39,387 bases of DNA, taken from NCBI GenBank assembly GCA_964194845.1, contig CAXMNX010000098.1, positions 1 to 39,387 on the forward strand, written 5' to 3'. A program made the position numbers and the translations under genes. The notes under the pieces are model-generated. The model was not told the origin of the DNA. It saw nothing but the letters and a program-made list of their open reading frames with translations, and did no database searches. Positions within the stretch are counted from its first letter, which is position 1, and each line of letters starts with the position of its first letter. Positions 7,354-15,629 of the stretch are shown here, in pieces. The stretch comes from CAXMNX01 sp964194845. GTDB taxonomy: Bacteria; Pseudomonadota; Alphaproteobacteria; Rhodobacterales; Rhodobacteraceae.

Positions 7354-8565
7354 ATGAATACTGTCAAAGAGCAATACGAAGCGTACCCCTATCCCGAGCG
7401 CGATCCACGCGACGAATCACAACGGTTGATCCTTGGGTCGCCGTCGATGCCGGCAGAGATCGACAATTGCGTGTTTGGCGGGCGTCGCGATTGGTCCGGC
7501 ACTTTCCGCGCTTTGGTCGCGGGCGGCGGCACTGGCGACGGGCTGATCATGCTGGCGCAATTACTGGCGAACGCAGGCCGCGACTATGAGATCACGTATA
7601 TCGACCTGTCGGAACGCGCGCGCGAGATTGCCGAGGCACGCGCCAAGGCGCGAGGTCTGACCGGGATCACTTTTGTCACCGGCAGCCTTCTTGATGCACC
7701 GGACCATGGGCCGTTTGACTATGTAGATTGTTGCGGAGTGCTGCATCATTTGCCGGAACCGCAGGCCGGATTTGACGCTTTGGCGCGGGCATTGTCGCCG
7801 GAAGGCGGCATGGGGCTGATGGTTTACGCGCCTTATGGCCGGTCAGGTGTGTACCCGCTTCAAGAAGCGTTTGGGCAGCTTCTGGATGGCGATCCGAAAT
7901 CGCGGTTGCGCGATGCCAGGGGCATTTTTCCGGGCGTTCCCGAGGGTCATCCGTTTAGACGCAATCCGCATCTTTCCGATCATATCCAGTCGGCTGCGGG
8001 GTTTTTTGATTTGCTTCTGCACAGTGTTGACCGGCCATTTACCGTGGTTGAGCTGGCCGAGGCGCTGGATCGCGCGGAGCTTGCCATCACGTCATTCAGC
8101 GAGCCGGGTGAGTATGATTTGCAGCGATATCTGCCCAAGTCGGTTCGCGCGCCGAAGGAGTTAAGTTGGGTCCAGTCGATGGGGCTGGCGGAGAAATTGT
8201 CGGGCTGCTTGAAGACGCACGTTGTGTACGCGGTGCCGAAGGCGCGGGCGGGCGACGCGTTAGTTGGCAAGCCGGGGTTGGAAGATGTCCCGCATTTGCG
8301 CCCGGATGCGCGCGCGGACAAACTTGCCGATGCAATCTCGCGCGCGGGGAAAATCCGGGTGAACACGGGAAGCGGCAAAATGACGATTGAGCTGCCGAAA
8401 GCGTCGGTGACACTTTTGGGGAAGGTGGATGGTTGCCGTAGTCTGGCGGGGATCGCGGCGGACACCGGACTGTCGGAAAATGCGATGCGCGGCAAGTGGA
8501 ACCGCATTGACCAAGCGCTTCGGCCCTGGGGGTTGTTGCACTATTCGTGGCTGAACAGGCGGTAG
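7354..8565 (+). CDS. Class I SAM-dependent methyltransferase with an extra C-terminal domain
   Basis: The 403-residue protein starts with EQYEAYPYPERDP, a 'YPYP' leader seen in a group of uncharacterised methyltransferases. It then has a Rossmann SAM domain: motif I ALVAGGGTGDG (residues 53-63), the acidic ribose-binding YIDLS (82-86), and DCCGVLHHLPEP (125-136), which corresponds to motif IV. After the catalytic domain there is about 150 residues of unknown role. The last 90 residues (LPKASVTLLGKVDGCRSLAGIAADTG...) look like a small winged-helix or PqqD-like module; this is pattern judgement only. The start ATG 7354 has a GGAG ribosome-binding site. The stop codon overlaps the likely GTG of the DUF3445 gene (TAGTG), so the two are probably translationally coupled. 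Methyl acceptor unknown. Confidence 0.82.
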   Translation: MNTVKEQYEAYPYPERDPRDESQRLILGSPSMPAEIDNCVFGGRRDWSGTFRALVAGGGTGDGLIMLAQLLANAGRDYEITYIDLSERAREIAEARAKARGLTGITFVTGSLLDAPDHGPFDYVDCCGVLHHLPEPQAGFDALARALSPEGGMGLMVYAPYGRSGVYPLQEAFGQLLDGDPKSRLRDARGIFPGVPEGHPFRRNPHLSDHIQSAAGFFDLLLHSVDRPFTVVELAEALDRAELAITSFSEPGEYDLQRYLPKSVRAPKELSWVQSMGLAEKLSGCLKTHVVYAVPKARAGDALVGKPGLEDVPHLRPDARADKLADAISRAGKIRVNTGSGKMTIELPKASVTLLGKVDGCRSLAGIAADTGLSENAMRGKWNRIDQALRPWGLLHYSWLNRR

Positions 8566-9362
8566 TGAATTTGTCCGTGCTTCAAACACATATACCCGAT
8601 GATGTGTGGGCGGCGGCACTGCGGCCATTGCCCGGAACGCAGCTGTTGCCAGCTGGCGACTGGCTGCGTGTCGACGAGGGTTATGCGGCGCAGATGGCGT
8701 TGCGGGACAAGCTGATTGCCGAGCGACCTGACGATGTTCACCAGATGTTGCCCGAGGCGATTGCGGCGGCGGGCGAGTGTCTGGATGAGATTATCGGGTG
8801 TCTGAAACACGCCGCCGGTTATGAAGTAGGAACTGATACGATCCGGCGACCGGACGGTTTGGACGTGCCAATCGACCACGAACTGCCGCTGCGAACAATC
8901 GGGCGTTTGATCCAGGAGGATGTTTGCCTGATGCAGCATGGCCTTGGCGGGCATGTGCTTACCGGTGCTGTGTTGTGTTTTCCTGCCAGTTGGACGCTGT
9001 CGGAAAAGATTGGCAGGCCGCTTGCAGCCATTCATCGCCCGGTGGCGCGGTATGATGTGGATATTACCAAGCGCGTGCAGAGGCTGTTTGACGCATTACC
9101 CGTTGACCGACCGCTTTGGCGGGCAAATGCTTTGCTGTACGAGGAGCCAAGGCTTTTCACCCCCCGAAGCGAAAGTGACGACACACCGCACTTTTCGGGG
9201 ACGGGGCGCTATTTAAGGTCCGAGCGGCAGGTTCTTCTGCGGCTACCGGAAACCAAGGCGATTGTATTTACGATCCATACCTATCTGATGGAGCGATCAC
9301 GCCTTACGGTCGAGCAGGCGAAGAATTTGCCTCGGGTCGCCGCCCGGGCGGCCGAACGTTAA
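8565..9362 (+). CDS. DUF3445 protein, haem-dependent oxidative N-demethylase alpha-like
   Basis: A protein of about 265 residues that I recognise as DUF3445, the family of the alpha subunit of haem-dependent oxidative N-demethylase (HODM). Diagnostic segments are the VRPLPG-like start (ALRPLPGTQ), LIQEDVCLMQ, VLCFPASWTLSEKIGRPLAAIH and the C-terminal RYLRSERQVLLRLPETKAIVFTIHTYL. Known members oxidatively demethylate secondary amines such as dimethylamine with partner electron-transfer subunits; no such partner is adjacent here, so the reaction is open. The start is uncertain: GTG 8547, GTG 8565 and TTG 8571 are all in frame. GTG 8565 is preferred because it overlaps the methyltransferase stop (TAGTG), a junction also used by the marR-oxidoreductase pair. 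The stop overlaps that of the convergent membrane protein by four bases. Confidence 0.78.
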   Translation: MNLSVLQTHIPDDVWAAALRPLPGTQLLPAGDWLRVDEGYAAQMALRDKLIAERPDDVHQMLPEAIAAAGECLDEIIGCLKHAAGYEVGTDTIRRPDGLDVPIDHELPLRTIGRLIQEDVCLMQHGLGGHVLTGAVLCFPASWTLSEKIGRPLAAIHRPVARYDVDITKRVQRLFDALPVDRPLWRANALLYEEPRLFTPRSESDDTPHFSGTGRYLRSERQVLLRLPETKAIVFTIHTYLMERSRLTVEQAKNLPRVAARAAER

Positions 9363-9793
9363 AGGACGCCCAAAAGCCACGCGCCTGCGTCGGTGTGAGA
9401 CAGCGCAAGTCCCATACCGGTCAAGGCGATCACATGCGCGGTTGTGCGCAGGTTCTCGCCGCCGAGGATATTGAAAATCAGAAGCAACAATCCGACGGGC
9501 AGCGCCATGACGATGACGATCATGTTCAACACATAGACCGTCAGTCGCGCCACGATGTTGGTGTGTTCTTCACGTAGCCTTGGGTCAAAAAGGTCTTCGA
9601 CCGCCGAGCTGTGCGTGAGCGTGATGGTGTCGGATGCGAAGATGTGGTTTTTGACGCGGCGCAGCTTGTCTTCGGGAGGTTCAAGATCCGGCAATGCATC
9701 TTTGGGCGTCCAGAAATCCGCGAGCGGATCCGACCCTTCGGCGGTAGAAATTCGTGAGATTTTCAGACCGGCAATTCGATGAACTTTCGACAT
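9359..9793 (-). CDS. Small membrane protein of unknown function
   Basis: A 144-residue protein that I do not recognise by name. Residues 1-80 are hydrophilic and acidic (DPLADFWTPKDALPDLEPPEDK); residues about 85-110 form a strong transmembrane helix (VYVLNMIVIVMALPVGLLLLIF) and about 117-143 a second, weaker one. This predicts a two-helix inner-membrane protein with a cytoplasmic N-terminal part. The start at ATG 9793 is preferred over a start 33 bases upstream; a short AGGG precedes it. The stop shares four bases (9359-9362) with the stop of the convergent DUF3445 gene. No neighbour gives a functional clue. Confidence 0.75.
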   Translation of the reverse strand: MSKVHRIAGLKISRISTAEGSDPLADFWTPKDALPDLEPPEDKLRRVKNHIFASDTITLTHSSAVEDLFDPRLREEHTNIVARLTVYVLNMIVIVMALPVGLLLLIFNILGGENLRTTAHVIALTGMGLALSHTDAGAWLLGVL

Positions 9794-9997
9794 GACCCTA
9801 ACGCTTTCACGCCCCCGAACAACCAATTACCCCGCGCACCTGTGTTGCATCTGAAACTGGAAGTCGAATGTGGAAAGATTGGGGCAAAGCTGTGTCGGGT
9901 TTGTCAAATTAGAGCGGATGGGCAAAGTGCTGCCCAATCGCTGCCGCTGTTCAGATACAATGGTTCGCGACGAGCCTGATTGATGCGAGAACCGGCA

Positions 9998-11041
9998 TCA
10001 CTCACCGGCAGGCGGATAATGATCGGCGACATGTTCGGATCGCGGCATACCCGGCCAGTCGATAGCGGCGGCGCGAAATGCCGGGCGCTCAAACAGACGG
10101 GATCCATATGCGGCAACTAACGGTTGCTTTGAGTTGTTCAAGGCATGTTGGCCTGCCCACGCGAATTCCATCCCAATCCACTTCAATCGAAACAGCGACA
10201 CCGCCCAGAACACATCGGCAAGCGTGAATGTGTCGCCGCAAATCCATGTCCGGCCATCCGTGAGGCGATTTTCCAGTGCGGCGACGGTATCCAGGGTTTC
10301 CGCCACCGAGGCGCGCATCCGGTCGGCGGTAAGAACGTGGATTTTTCCGGCTTCTTCCTTGGCAATTTTGGCATTGTAGGCAGCCGTCAGAACCGGATCA
10401 CTGGTCACCATTTTGCGGGCGCTTTTGAGTTTGGCAATCTTGCGGTCGTGAACGCCTGGCATGGCTTTTCGCAAACGTTCGGGTCTGAAGTCGATCTCGG
10501 GGTGGGCGCCGTAAAGCAGAGCCGCGTGAGGTGTTGCATCGACCAATTCAAGTTCACTCAAAACGGCGCTGTCCTGCTCGGGTGGGACAAGGCGTGCGGT
10601 TCCTTCGAAGTTTTTGTCTATATGCAGGCAAATGGCCAGACTATCGACAACAGCCTCTGCGGTGTCGTGATCAACCAGCGTCGGAACCACCGCCGGATCA
10701 AACCCTTCGCTCGAAACGCTGGTCCGCCCGGTATATTCGGTTGCAAAACCGGCATCGTTTCCGGCCGCCAGGCGCAGTCGCACATAGGCCGGATCGTAAT
10801 TTCCGAAAAGCGGAAGTTGCAGATTGATGTCATGGGCGATGTAGCTTGCGCCTTTTTCGGCAAGACAGGCGCGGACCTTTTGGGAGCAAAGCGAAAGTGC
10901 AAAGTGGTAAATCTCGAACCGCGCTTCTGCTTCGCCAATCTTTCGGTTTAATTCGGGATCAGTAAGCGGCGCATTGGTTTCAGCAACCAACCTGTCGAGA
11001 TCCGTGCGGGTGTTCAGTGTTTTCTCCATCGGCACGCTCAA
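9998..11041 (-). CDS. GST-fold protein similar to LinD-type chlorohydroquinone reductive dechlorinases
   Basis: A 347-residue two-domain GST-fold protein, much longer than typical GSTs (about 200-220). The thioredoxin-like part starts near residue 42 (FEIYHFALSLCSQKVRACLAEKG), and the SLCSQK motif puts a cysteine where glutathione-dependent reductive dehalogenases have their redox Cys. An insertion of about 40 residues lies before the VVPTLVDHDTAEAVVDSLAI cis-proline/SNAIL-like segment. The helical domain ends with LFERPAF. Length, motif and insertion resemble LinD (2,5-dichlorohydroquinone dechlorinase); ring-cleaving lignin beta-etherases are an alternative. It overlaps the upstream PcpC-like gene by four bases (ATGA), so the two form an operon. 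The halogenated substrate is inference from family resemblance. Confidence 0.72.
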   Translation of the reverse strand: MSVPMEKTLNTRTDLDRLVAETNAPLTDPELNRKIGEAEARFEIYHFALSLCSQKVRACLAEKGASYIAHDINLQLPLFGNYDPAYVRLRLAAGNDAGFATEYTGRTSVSSEGFDPAVVPTLVDHDTAEAVVDSLAICLHIDKNFEGTARLVPPEQDSAVLSELELVDATPHAALLYGAHPEIDFRPERLRKAMPGVHDRKIAKLKSARKMVTSDPVLTAAYNAKIAKEEAGKIHVLTADRMRASVAETLDTVAALENRLTDGRTWICGDTFTLADVFWAVSLFRLKWIGMEFAWAGQHALNNSKQPLVAAYGSRLFERPAFRAAAIDWPGMPRSEHVADHYPPAGE

Positions 11042-11775
11042 AGATCTTTTTCCGTTCCTGTGTCGATCACTTCGGCTGCGGCGAAACTGGGCCGGGATTT
11101 CATCCGCGCGTAGTAATCCTCAAGCGGCCCACCGGCCCACCAGTGGTCGAACCCGTGAATGGTGAACCGTGCGAGTGCCGCTGTGGCGAAACAATCGGCC
11201 AACGAATAACCGTCACCCGCCAGGTGGAACTGGTCCTGAAGTGCGGCATTCATTCGGTCAACTAGCGATCTGGTCGCTGACAGGTGGTCTTCAATTGCGT
11301 CCGGGTCGCGCAGCAGTGCCTGAAACCTTTTGTTCCCCTCGAGCCTGGCCTTGGTGGTTTCCGCAAGGTCGGGTCGCTTCGCGGCCAGTTCAGACAGAAA
11401 CTTCGCGCGAGCGATGATCTGTGGGGCCGTGCCATCGGGGCCAAGCCTTTTGCGATACATCAGCACGCCGTAGTGCAGCGACATGATGTCTTTCAGCCAA
11501 GACTGGGTCGTTGCATCGCCTGCGAGGTCCGGGCCATCGAATGTCTGCACCCGGTTCACAATATTGATCGAGTCGGTCACCACCTCGTCGCCGATACGGA
11601 GCGTCGGCACGACGGCTTTCGGGTTCAGCGCGACATACCATTGTTCGAACTGTTCGTTCGTATCCATGATGTCAATTTGGCGACGCCGAAAGTTCGCGCC
11701 CTTTTCGACCAGTGCAAGCCTGGCCATCTGCGAACAGATGGAACTTGAGTGATCGTAGAGAATTAGTTCCGTCAT
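11038..11775 (-). CDS. GST-fold protein similar to PcpC-type tetrachlorohydroquinone dehalogenases
   Basis: The 245-residue protein closely follows the layout I know for PcpC of Sphingobium (248 residues). It has YDHSSSICSQMARLALVEKG with Ser12 and Cys14 at the positions of PcpC's active-site Ser/Cys, then NPKAVVPTLRIGDEVVTDS with the cis-proline and the glutathione gamma-Glu site, a long helical domain, and YYARMKSRPSFAAAEV at the end. PcpC-type enzymes use glutathione to remove halogen from hydroquinones through a Cys-glutathione mixed disulfide; maleylacetoacetate isomerases are relatives with the same SxxS/C motif, so an isomerase role is the main alternative. It is first in a two-gene operon with the LinD-like gene (four-base overlap). 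Confidence 0.75.
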   Translation of the reverse strand: MTELILYDHSSSICSQMARLALVEKGANFRRRQIDIMDTNEQFEQWYVALNPKAVVPTLRIGDEVVTDSINIVNRVQTFDGPDLAGDATTQSWLKDIMSLHYGVLMYRKRLGPDGTAPQIIARAKFLSELAAKRPDLAETTKARLEGNKRFQALLRDPDAIEDHLSATRSLVDRMNAALQDQFHLAGDGYSLADCFATAALARFTIHGFDHWWAGGPLEDYYARMKSRPSFAAAEVIDTGTEKDL

Positions 11776-11872
11776 TCCGCGAGCCTACGGCAGATTGCCG
11801 GGATTCGCCAAGAAGAGCCTGCGTGCAGCGGTGCACAGTGAATATCAAATATCAAATTGGGGGGTGCAGGGG

Positions 11873-11896
11873 AAAAGGCCCCGCCGAGGCGGAGCC
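11873..11896 (-). terminator. Intrinsic terminator of clpB
   Basis: Read on the minus strand, nine bases after the clpB stop, GGCTCCGC-CTCG-GCGGGGCC forms an eight-pair stem (one G-U) with a four-base loop, followed by TTTT. Position and orientation fit clpB transcript termination. Confidence 0.75.
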
Positions 11897-11905
11897 AAAG
11901 TTTGC

Positions 11906-14521
11906 TTAGTGCACCACCGCGTCGCTTGGCGGTTTCCGGTTCGACGACGACAGACGGTCGCCGACAATCAGACCGTCGGTTCCTGCCGAAACCGTCACAG
12001 TCTCGCCGTCGCCGATGTCGCCTGCCAGAAGCATCTCGGCCAGTTGATCCTGAAGTGCGCGCTGAATGACGCGTTTCAGCGGACGTGCGCCGAAAACCGG
12101 GTCGTAGCCTTCGTCGGCCAGCCACTTTTGTGCCGGCTCGTCCAGATCAAGCTTGATGTTCTGCTTAGCCAGACGCTTGCGAAGCAGGCCGAGCTGAATC
12201 TCGACGATACCGTCCATGTCGCCCCGCGTCAGCCGGTCGAAGATGATCGTCTCGTCAAGCCGGTTCAGGAATTCCGGGCGGAAGTGGGTGCGCACGGCAT
12301 CCATGACGTCGCGGCGTGCCTGGCTCGAATCCCCGCCTTCGGGCATTTGGCTGAGCGCCTGAGAACCGAGGTTCGACGTCAGCACGATCAACGTCTGCTT
12401 GAAATCGACCGTGCGACCCTGACCGTCGGTCAGAACCCCGTCGTCCAGCACCTGAAGGAGTACGTTGAAAACATCCGGGTGCGCCTTTTCGACCTCGTCA
12501 AAGAGGACGACCTGATAGGGCCGACGCCGAACGGCTTCGGTCAGGACACCGCCTTCATCGTATCCGATATACCCCGGTGGCGCGCCGATCAGACGGGCGA
12601 CGGCGTGTTTTTCCATGTACTCGGACATATCGACACGAACCATTGCGTGTTCGTCATCGAAAAGGAACTCGGCGACCGCCTTGGTCAACTCGGTCTTGCC
12701 AACGCCGGTGGGGCCAAGGAACAGGAACGATCCAAGCGGGCGGTTTTCGTCGTTCAGACCAGCGCGCGCGCGGCGAACAGCGTTCGAGATCGCGCGAACG
12801 GCATCGCGCTGGCCGATTACGCGGCGGCCAATCTCATCTTCCATGCGAAGGAGCTTGTCGCGTTCGCCCTCCAGCATTCTCGACGTTGGTATCCCGGTCC
12901 AGCGTTCAACAACCTCGGCGATCTGCTCGGGGAAAACCGCCTCTTCGACCATTAGGTCGCCCTCTTGCGCCTCGGCGGCCTCTAGCTGTTTCGCAAGTTC
13001 GGGGATGACGCCATAGCTAAGCTCGCCCGCGCGTTGCAGGTTGCTTTCGCGGGTGGCCTGATCCAGCTCAGCGCGCGCGCGGTCGAGTTGTTCCTTCAGG
13101 CCACGAGCCGCTTCCAGCTTGTCGCGTTCGGACTGCCATTTGGCGGTCAGTTCGGACGATTGCTGTTGCAGATCGGCGAGTTCTTTCTCCAGCTTTTCGA
13201 GCCGGTCTTTCGACGCCTTGTCGTCTTCTTTCTTCAGCGCCTCGGCTTCAATCTGCATTTGCAGGATCTGCCGGTCGAGCGCATCGAGTTCCTCGGGTTT
13301 GGAATCGACCTCCATGCGAAGCCGCGAGGCCGCTTCGTCCATCAGGTCGATGGCCTTGTCGGGCAAAAACCGGTCGGTGATATAGCGGTGGCTGAGCGTC
13401 GCCGCTGATACGAGTGCGCTGTCGCTGATCCGAACGCCGTGGTGAAGCTCGTATTTCTCCTTGATGCCGCGCAGGATCGACACGGTGTCTTCGACCGTCG
13501 GTTCCTCTACCAGCAAGGGCTGGAACCGCCGGGCCAGGGCCGCGTCTTTTTCGACGTGTTTACGATATTCATCCAGCGTGGTCGCGCCAATGCAGTGCAG
13601 CTCGCCCCGCGCCAGTGCCGGTTTCAGCAGGTTCGACGCATCCATCGCGCCATCGGCCTTGCCCGCACCGACCAGTGTGTGCATTTCGTCGATGAAAAGG
13701 AGGATCTCGCCTGCGGCGGCGGTAACTTCCGAAAGGACGGCTTTCAGGCGTTCCTCAAACTCGCCGCGATACTTCGCCCCGGCGATCAGTGCGCCCATGT
13801 CGAGCGCCATAAGCTTCTTGTTCTTAAGACTTTCCGGCACATCGCCATCGACGATCCGTATCGCGAGGCCTTCAGCAATAGCGGTTTTGCCGACGCCGGG
13901 TTCGCCGATCAGGACGGGGTTGTTCTTGGTGCGGCGCGACAGCACCTGCATGGCGCGGCGGATTTCCTCGTCGCGCCCGATGATCGGGTCAATTTTGCCA
14001 TCGCGCGCTGCTTCGGTCAGGTCCTGCGCGTATTTTTTCAGCGCGTCATAGCCTTCTTCGGCGGACGCAGTGTCTGCGGTGCGGCCCTTGCGGACATCGT
14101 TGATTGCAGTGTTCAGCGCCTGAGCGTTAACGGCGCCTGCTTCGAGCGCGTCTTTCGCTTTGGACTTCACGACCGCAAGTGCGGTCAGGATCCGCTCGAC
14201 CGGGACAAAGCTGTCGCCTGCCTTTTTGGCTATCTTCGCGGCCTCTTCCAGAACCTTGACGGTTTGCTGGTCCATATAGGTCTGGCCTGCGTCGCCGGTG
14301 ACTTTCGGCGATTTGGAAACCGCCAAATCCACCGCTTCTCGCACGCGGTCAGGCGCGCCGCCGGCGCTTTTGATCAGATTGGCAGACAGCCCCTGATCGT
14401 CGTCCAGCAATGCTTTGAGCAAATGTTCGGGCGCCAGCCGCTGGTGGCTTTCCCGCATCGCGATCGTCTGGGCGGCCTGCAAAAAGCCGCGCGACCGCTC
14501 AGTGAACTTCTCCAAGTCCAT
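11906..14521 (-). CDS. clpB: ATP-dependent disaggregase chaperone ClpB
   Basis: The 871-residue protein has the full ClpB layout. The Clp N-domain repeats occupy residues 1-145. AAA domain 1 has Walker A GEPGVGKT (206-213) and Walker B LLFIDE (274-279). A charged coiled-coil middle domain spans about 405-525, and AAA domain 2 has Walker A GPTGVGKT (603-610). The middle domain and the absence of a ClpP-binding tripeptide loop separate it from ClpA/ClpC. It works with DnaK to pull proteins out of aggregates. ATG 14521 has an AAGGAG ribosome-binding site. A sigma-32-like promoter lies upstream at 14596-14628 and a hairpin terminator downstream, so it appears to be a single-gene heat-shock unit, divergent from pyrF. 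Confidence 0.97.
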   Translation of the reverse strand: MDLEKFTERSRGFLQAAQTIAMRESHQRLAPEHLLKALLDDDQGLSANLIKSAGGAPDRVREAVDLAVSKSPKVTGDAGQTYMDQQTVKVLEEAAKIAKKAGDSFVPVERILTALAVVKSKAKDALEAGAVNAQALNTAINDVRKGRTADTASAEEGYDALKKYAQDLTEAARDGKIDPIIGRDEEIRRAMQVLSRRTKNNPVLIGEPGVGKTAIAEGLAIRIVDGDVPESLKNKKLMALDMGALIAGAKYRGEFEERLKAVLSEVTAAAGEILLFIDEMHTLVGAGKADGAMDASNLLKPALARGELHCIGATTLDEYRKHVEKDAALARRFQPLLVEEPTVEDTVSILRGIKEKYELHHGVRISDSALVSAATLSHRYITDRFLPDKAIDLMDEAASRLRMEVDSKPEELDALDRQILQMQIEAEALKKEDDKASKDRLEKLEKELADLQQQSSELTAKWQSERDKLEAARGLKEQLDRARAELDQATRESNLQRAGELSYGVIPELAKQLEAAEAQEGDLMVEEAVFPEQIAEVVERWTGIPTSRMLEGERDKLLRMEDEIGRRVIGQRDAVRAISNAVRRARAGLNDENRPLGSFLFLGPTGVGKTELTKAVAEFLFDDEHAMVRVDMSEYMEKHAVARLIGAPPGYIGYDEGGVLTEAVRRRPYQVVLFDEVEKAHPDVFNVLLQVLDDGVLTDGQGRTVDFKQTLIVLTSNLGSQALSQMPEGGDSSQARRDVMDAVRTHFRPEFLNRLDETIIFDRLTRGDMDGIVEIQLGLLRKRLAKQNIKLDLDEPAQKWLADEGYDPVFGARPLKRVIQRALQDQLAEMLLAGDIGDGETVTVSAGTDGLIVGDRLSSSNRKPPSDAVVH

Positions 14522-14595
14522 CGGTCTTCTCCTTCATTAAGCGCCCAATCCTTTGGCACCCGCATTGCGGCATACACTTTTTCGGGCCTTGGGTT

Positions 14596-14628
14596 CTATT
14601 TGGGGGCTGAAATGGGCTGGTGCAAGGG
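14596..14628 (-). promoter_or_regulatory. Sigma-32 (RpoH)-type promoter of clpB
   Basis: On the minus strand CCCTTGCA (14621-14628) is followed by about 14 bases and then CCCCCAAATAG (14596-14606). This is close to the RpoH pattern CTTGAA / CCCCATnT with normal spacing, about 75 bases before the clpB start. ClpB is a standard RpoH target. No transcript data are available, so the call rests on motif and context. Confidence 0.6.
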
Positions 14629-14691
14629 TTGGTGAGCCTTGACGGCGTGCCCAAGATTGCTCAGGGAAGCTTCAGAACAACGGGGAACGAC

Positions 14692-15420
14692 ATGAGCCAA
14701 TCAGATGACCGCCTGATCGTTGCTTTGGATGTCCCAAACGCGCTGGAAGGGCACGCGCTGGCGGCGAAGCTGGGCGATTCGGTTTCATTCTACAAAATAG
14801 GGCTGGGAATGCTGACCGGGGGCGGGTTGGCTTTGGCGAACGAGCTGAAGGCCGAGCACGGCAAGCGCATCTTCATGGACTTGAAGCTTTTCGACATTGG
14901 CGCAACCGTCGAGGCGGCGGTGCGGGGACTGGCGCAGTTTGATCTGGATTTTCTGACGGTTCATGGCGATCCGCACGTGGTGCGCGCTGCAAAAGAAGGC
15001 GCGGGTGCGTCGTGCATGAAAATTCTTGCTGTGACGGTGCTGACGTCGTTGGACCGCGATGATCTGGACGCGGGACAAATCAAGGACGGGTCAATTTCCG
15101 ATCTGGTCGAGGAGCGGGCGGCGCGGGCGTTTGAAGCGGGTGCTGACGGCGTCATAGCGTCACCGCAGGAAGCCCGCCGCATTCGCGCATTGGACGTCGC
15201 GGATGGCCGCCTGATCGTGACGCCCGGGGTCCGACCGGCGGGCGCTGAACTGGGTGATCAGAAGCGCGTCATGACACCGGCCGAGGCGATCGCCGAGGGC
15301 GCCGACCACGTTGTCGTCGGGCGACCGATACATCGCGCCGACGATCCAAGGGCGGCAGCGCTTGAAATAGTTGATGAAATGCGGGCCCCTCAGGCCCGGT
15401 GGCCAAATCGCGCAGTCTGA
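14692..15420 (+). CDS. pyrF: Orotidine 5'-phosphate decarboxylase
   Basis: The 242-residue TIM-barrel enzyme decarboxylates OMP to UMP, the last step of de novo pyrimidine synthesis. Conserved residues are visible: ALDVP (Asp12), YKIG (Lys35), the catalytic triad-like DLKLFD (Asp63, Lys65, Asp68), TVHGDP, and the phosphate-binding VTPGVRP and VVGRPI loops. The usual DxKxHDI has Phe instead of His at the fifth position, a variation outside the catalytic charges. The start ATG 14692 has a GGGGA ribosome-binding site; an in-frame upstream GTG (14620) would add 24 residues that do not fit the family. It is divergent from clpB. No clear terminator is seen downstream. Confidence 0.95.
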   Translation: MSQSDDRLIVALDVPNALEGHALAAKLGDSVSFYKIGLGMLTGGGLALANELKAEHGKRIFMDLKLFDIGATVEAAVRGLAQFDLDFLTVHGDPHVVRAAKEGAGASCMKILAVTVLTSLDRDDLDAGQIKDGSISDLVEERAARAFEAGADGVIASPQEARRIRALDVADGRLIVTPGVRPAGAELGDQKRVMTPAEAIAEGADHVVVGRPIHRADDPRAAALEIVDEMRAPQARWPNRAV

Positions 15421-15629
15421 TAGAAATCTCGCCGCCAAGGGCTGTATTGATGCGAGATCCGGCGCCGATCACCTCCAATTTGGTTGATTGTTCACGTTCT
15501 GGAAACGATTTTGCCGTAGTCCCGCGCTCAGACCCCGGATTCACCTCGACCACTCCCTAATTCCGTCACAATTAAATTTACGCTGGGGTCGGACGGAATT
15601 TGCCATGCAAAGGGGATGCGGACGTGACC

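Noticed and set aside
5873..7357. 494-residue plus-strand open frame opposite dddP.
   Set aside because: It is a shadow of dddP produced by high third-position GC; its sequence has no protein-like motifs while dddP has a full active site.
13439..14635. 398-residue plus-strand open frame opposite clpB.
   Set aside because: Antisense shadow of clpB; Arg/His/Phe-biased with no recognisable domain.
9979..15463. An 18-base sequence ATTGATGCGAGA(A/T)CCGGC occurs twice (9979-9996 and 15446-15463), both near gene 3' ends; minus-strand translations share 'AGSRIN'.
   Set aside because: One 17-of-18 match is about what chance predicts within 39 kb. The frames overlap real genes on different sides, and nothing else around the two copies aligns.
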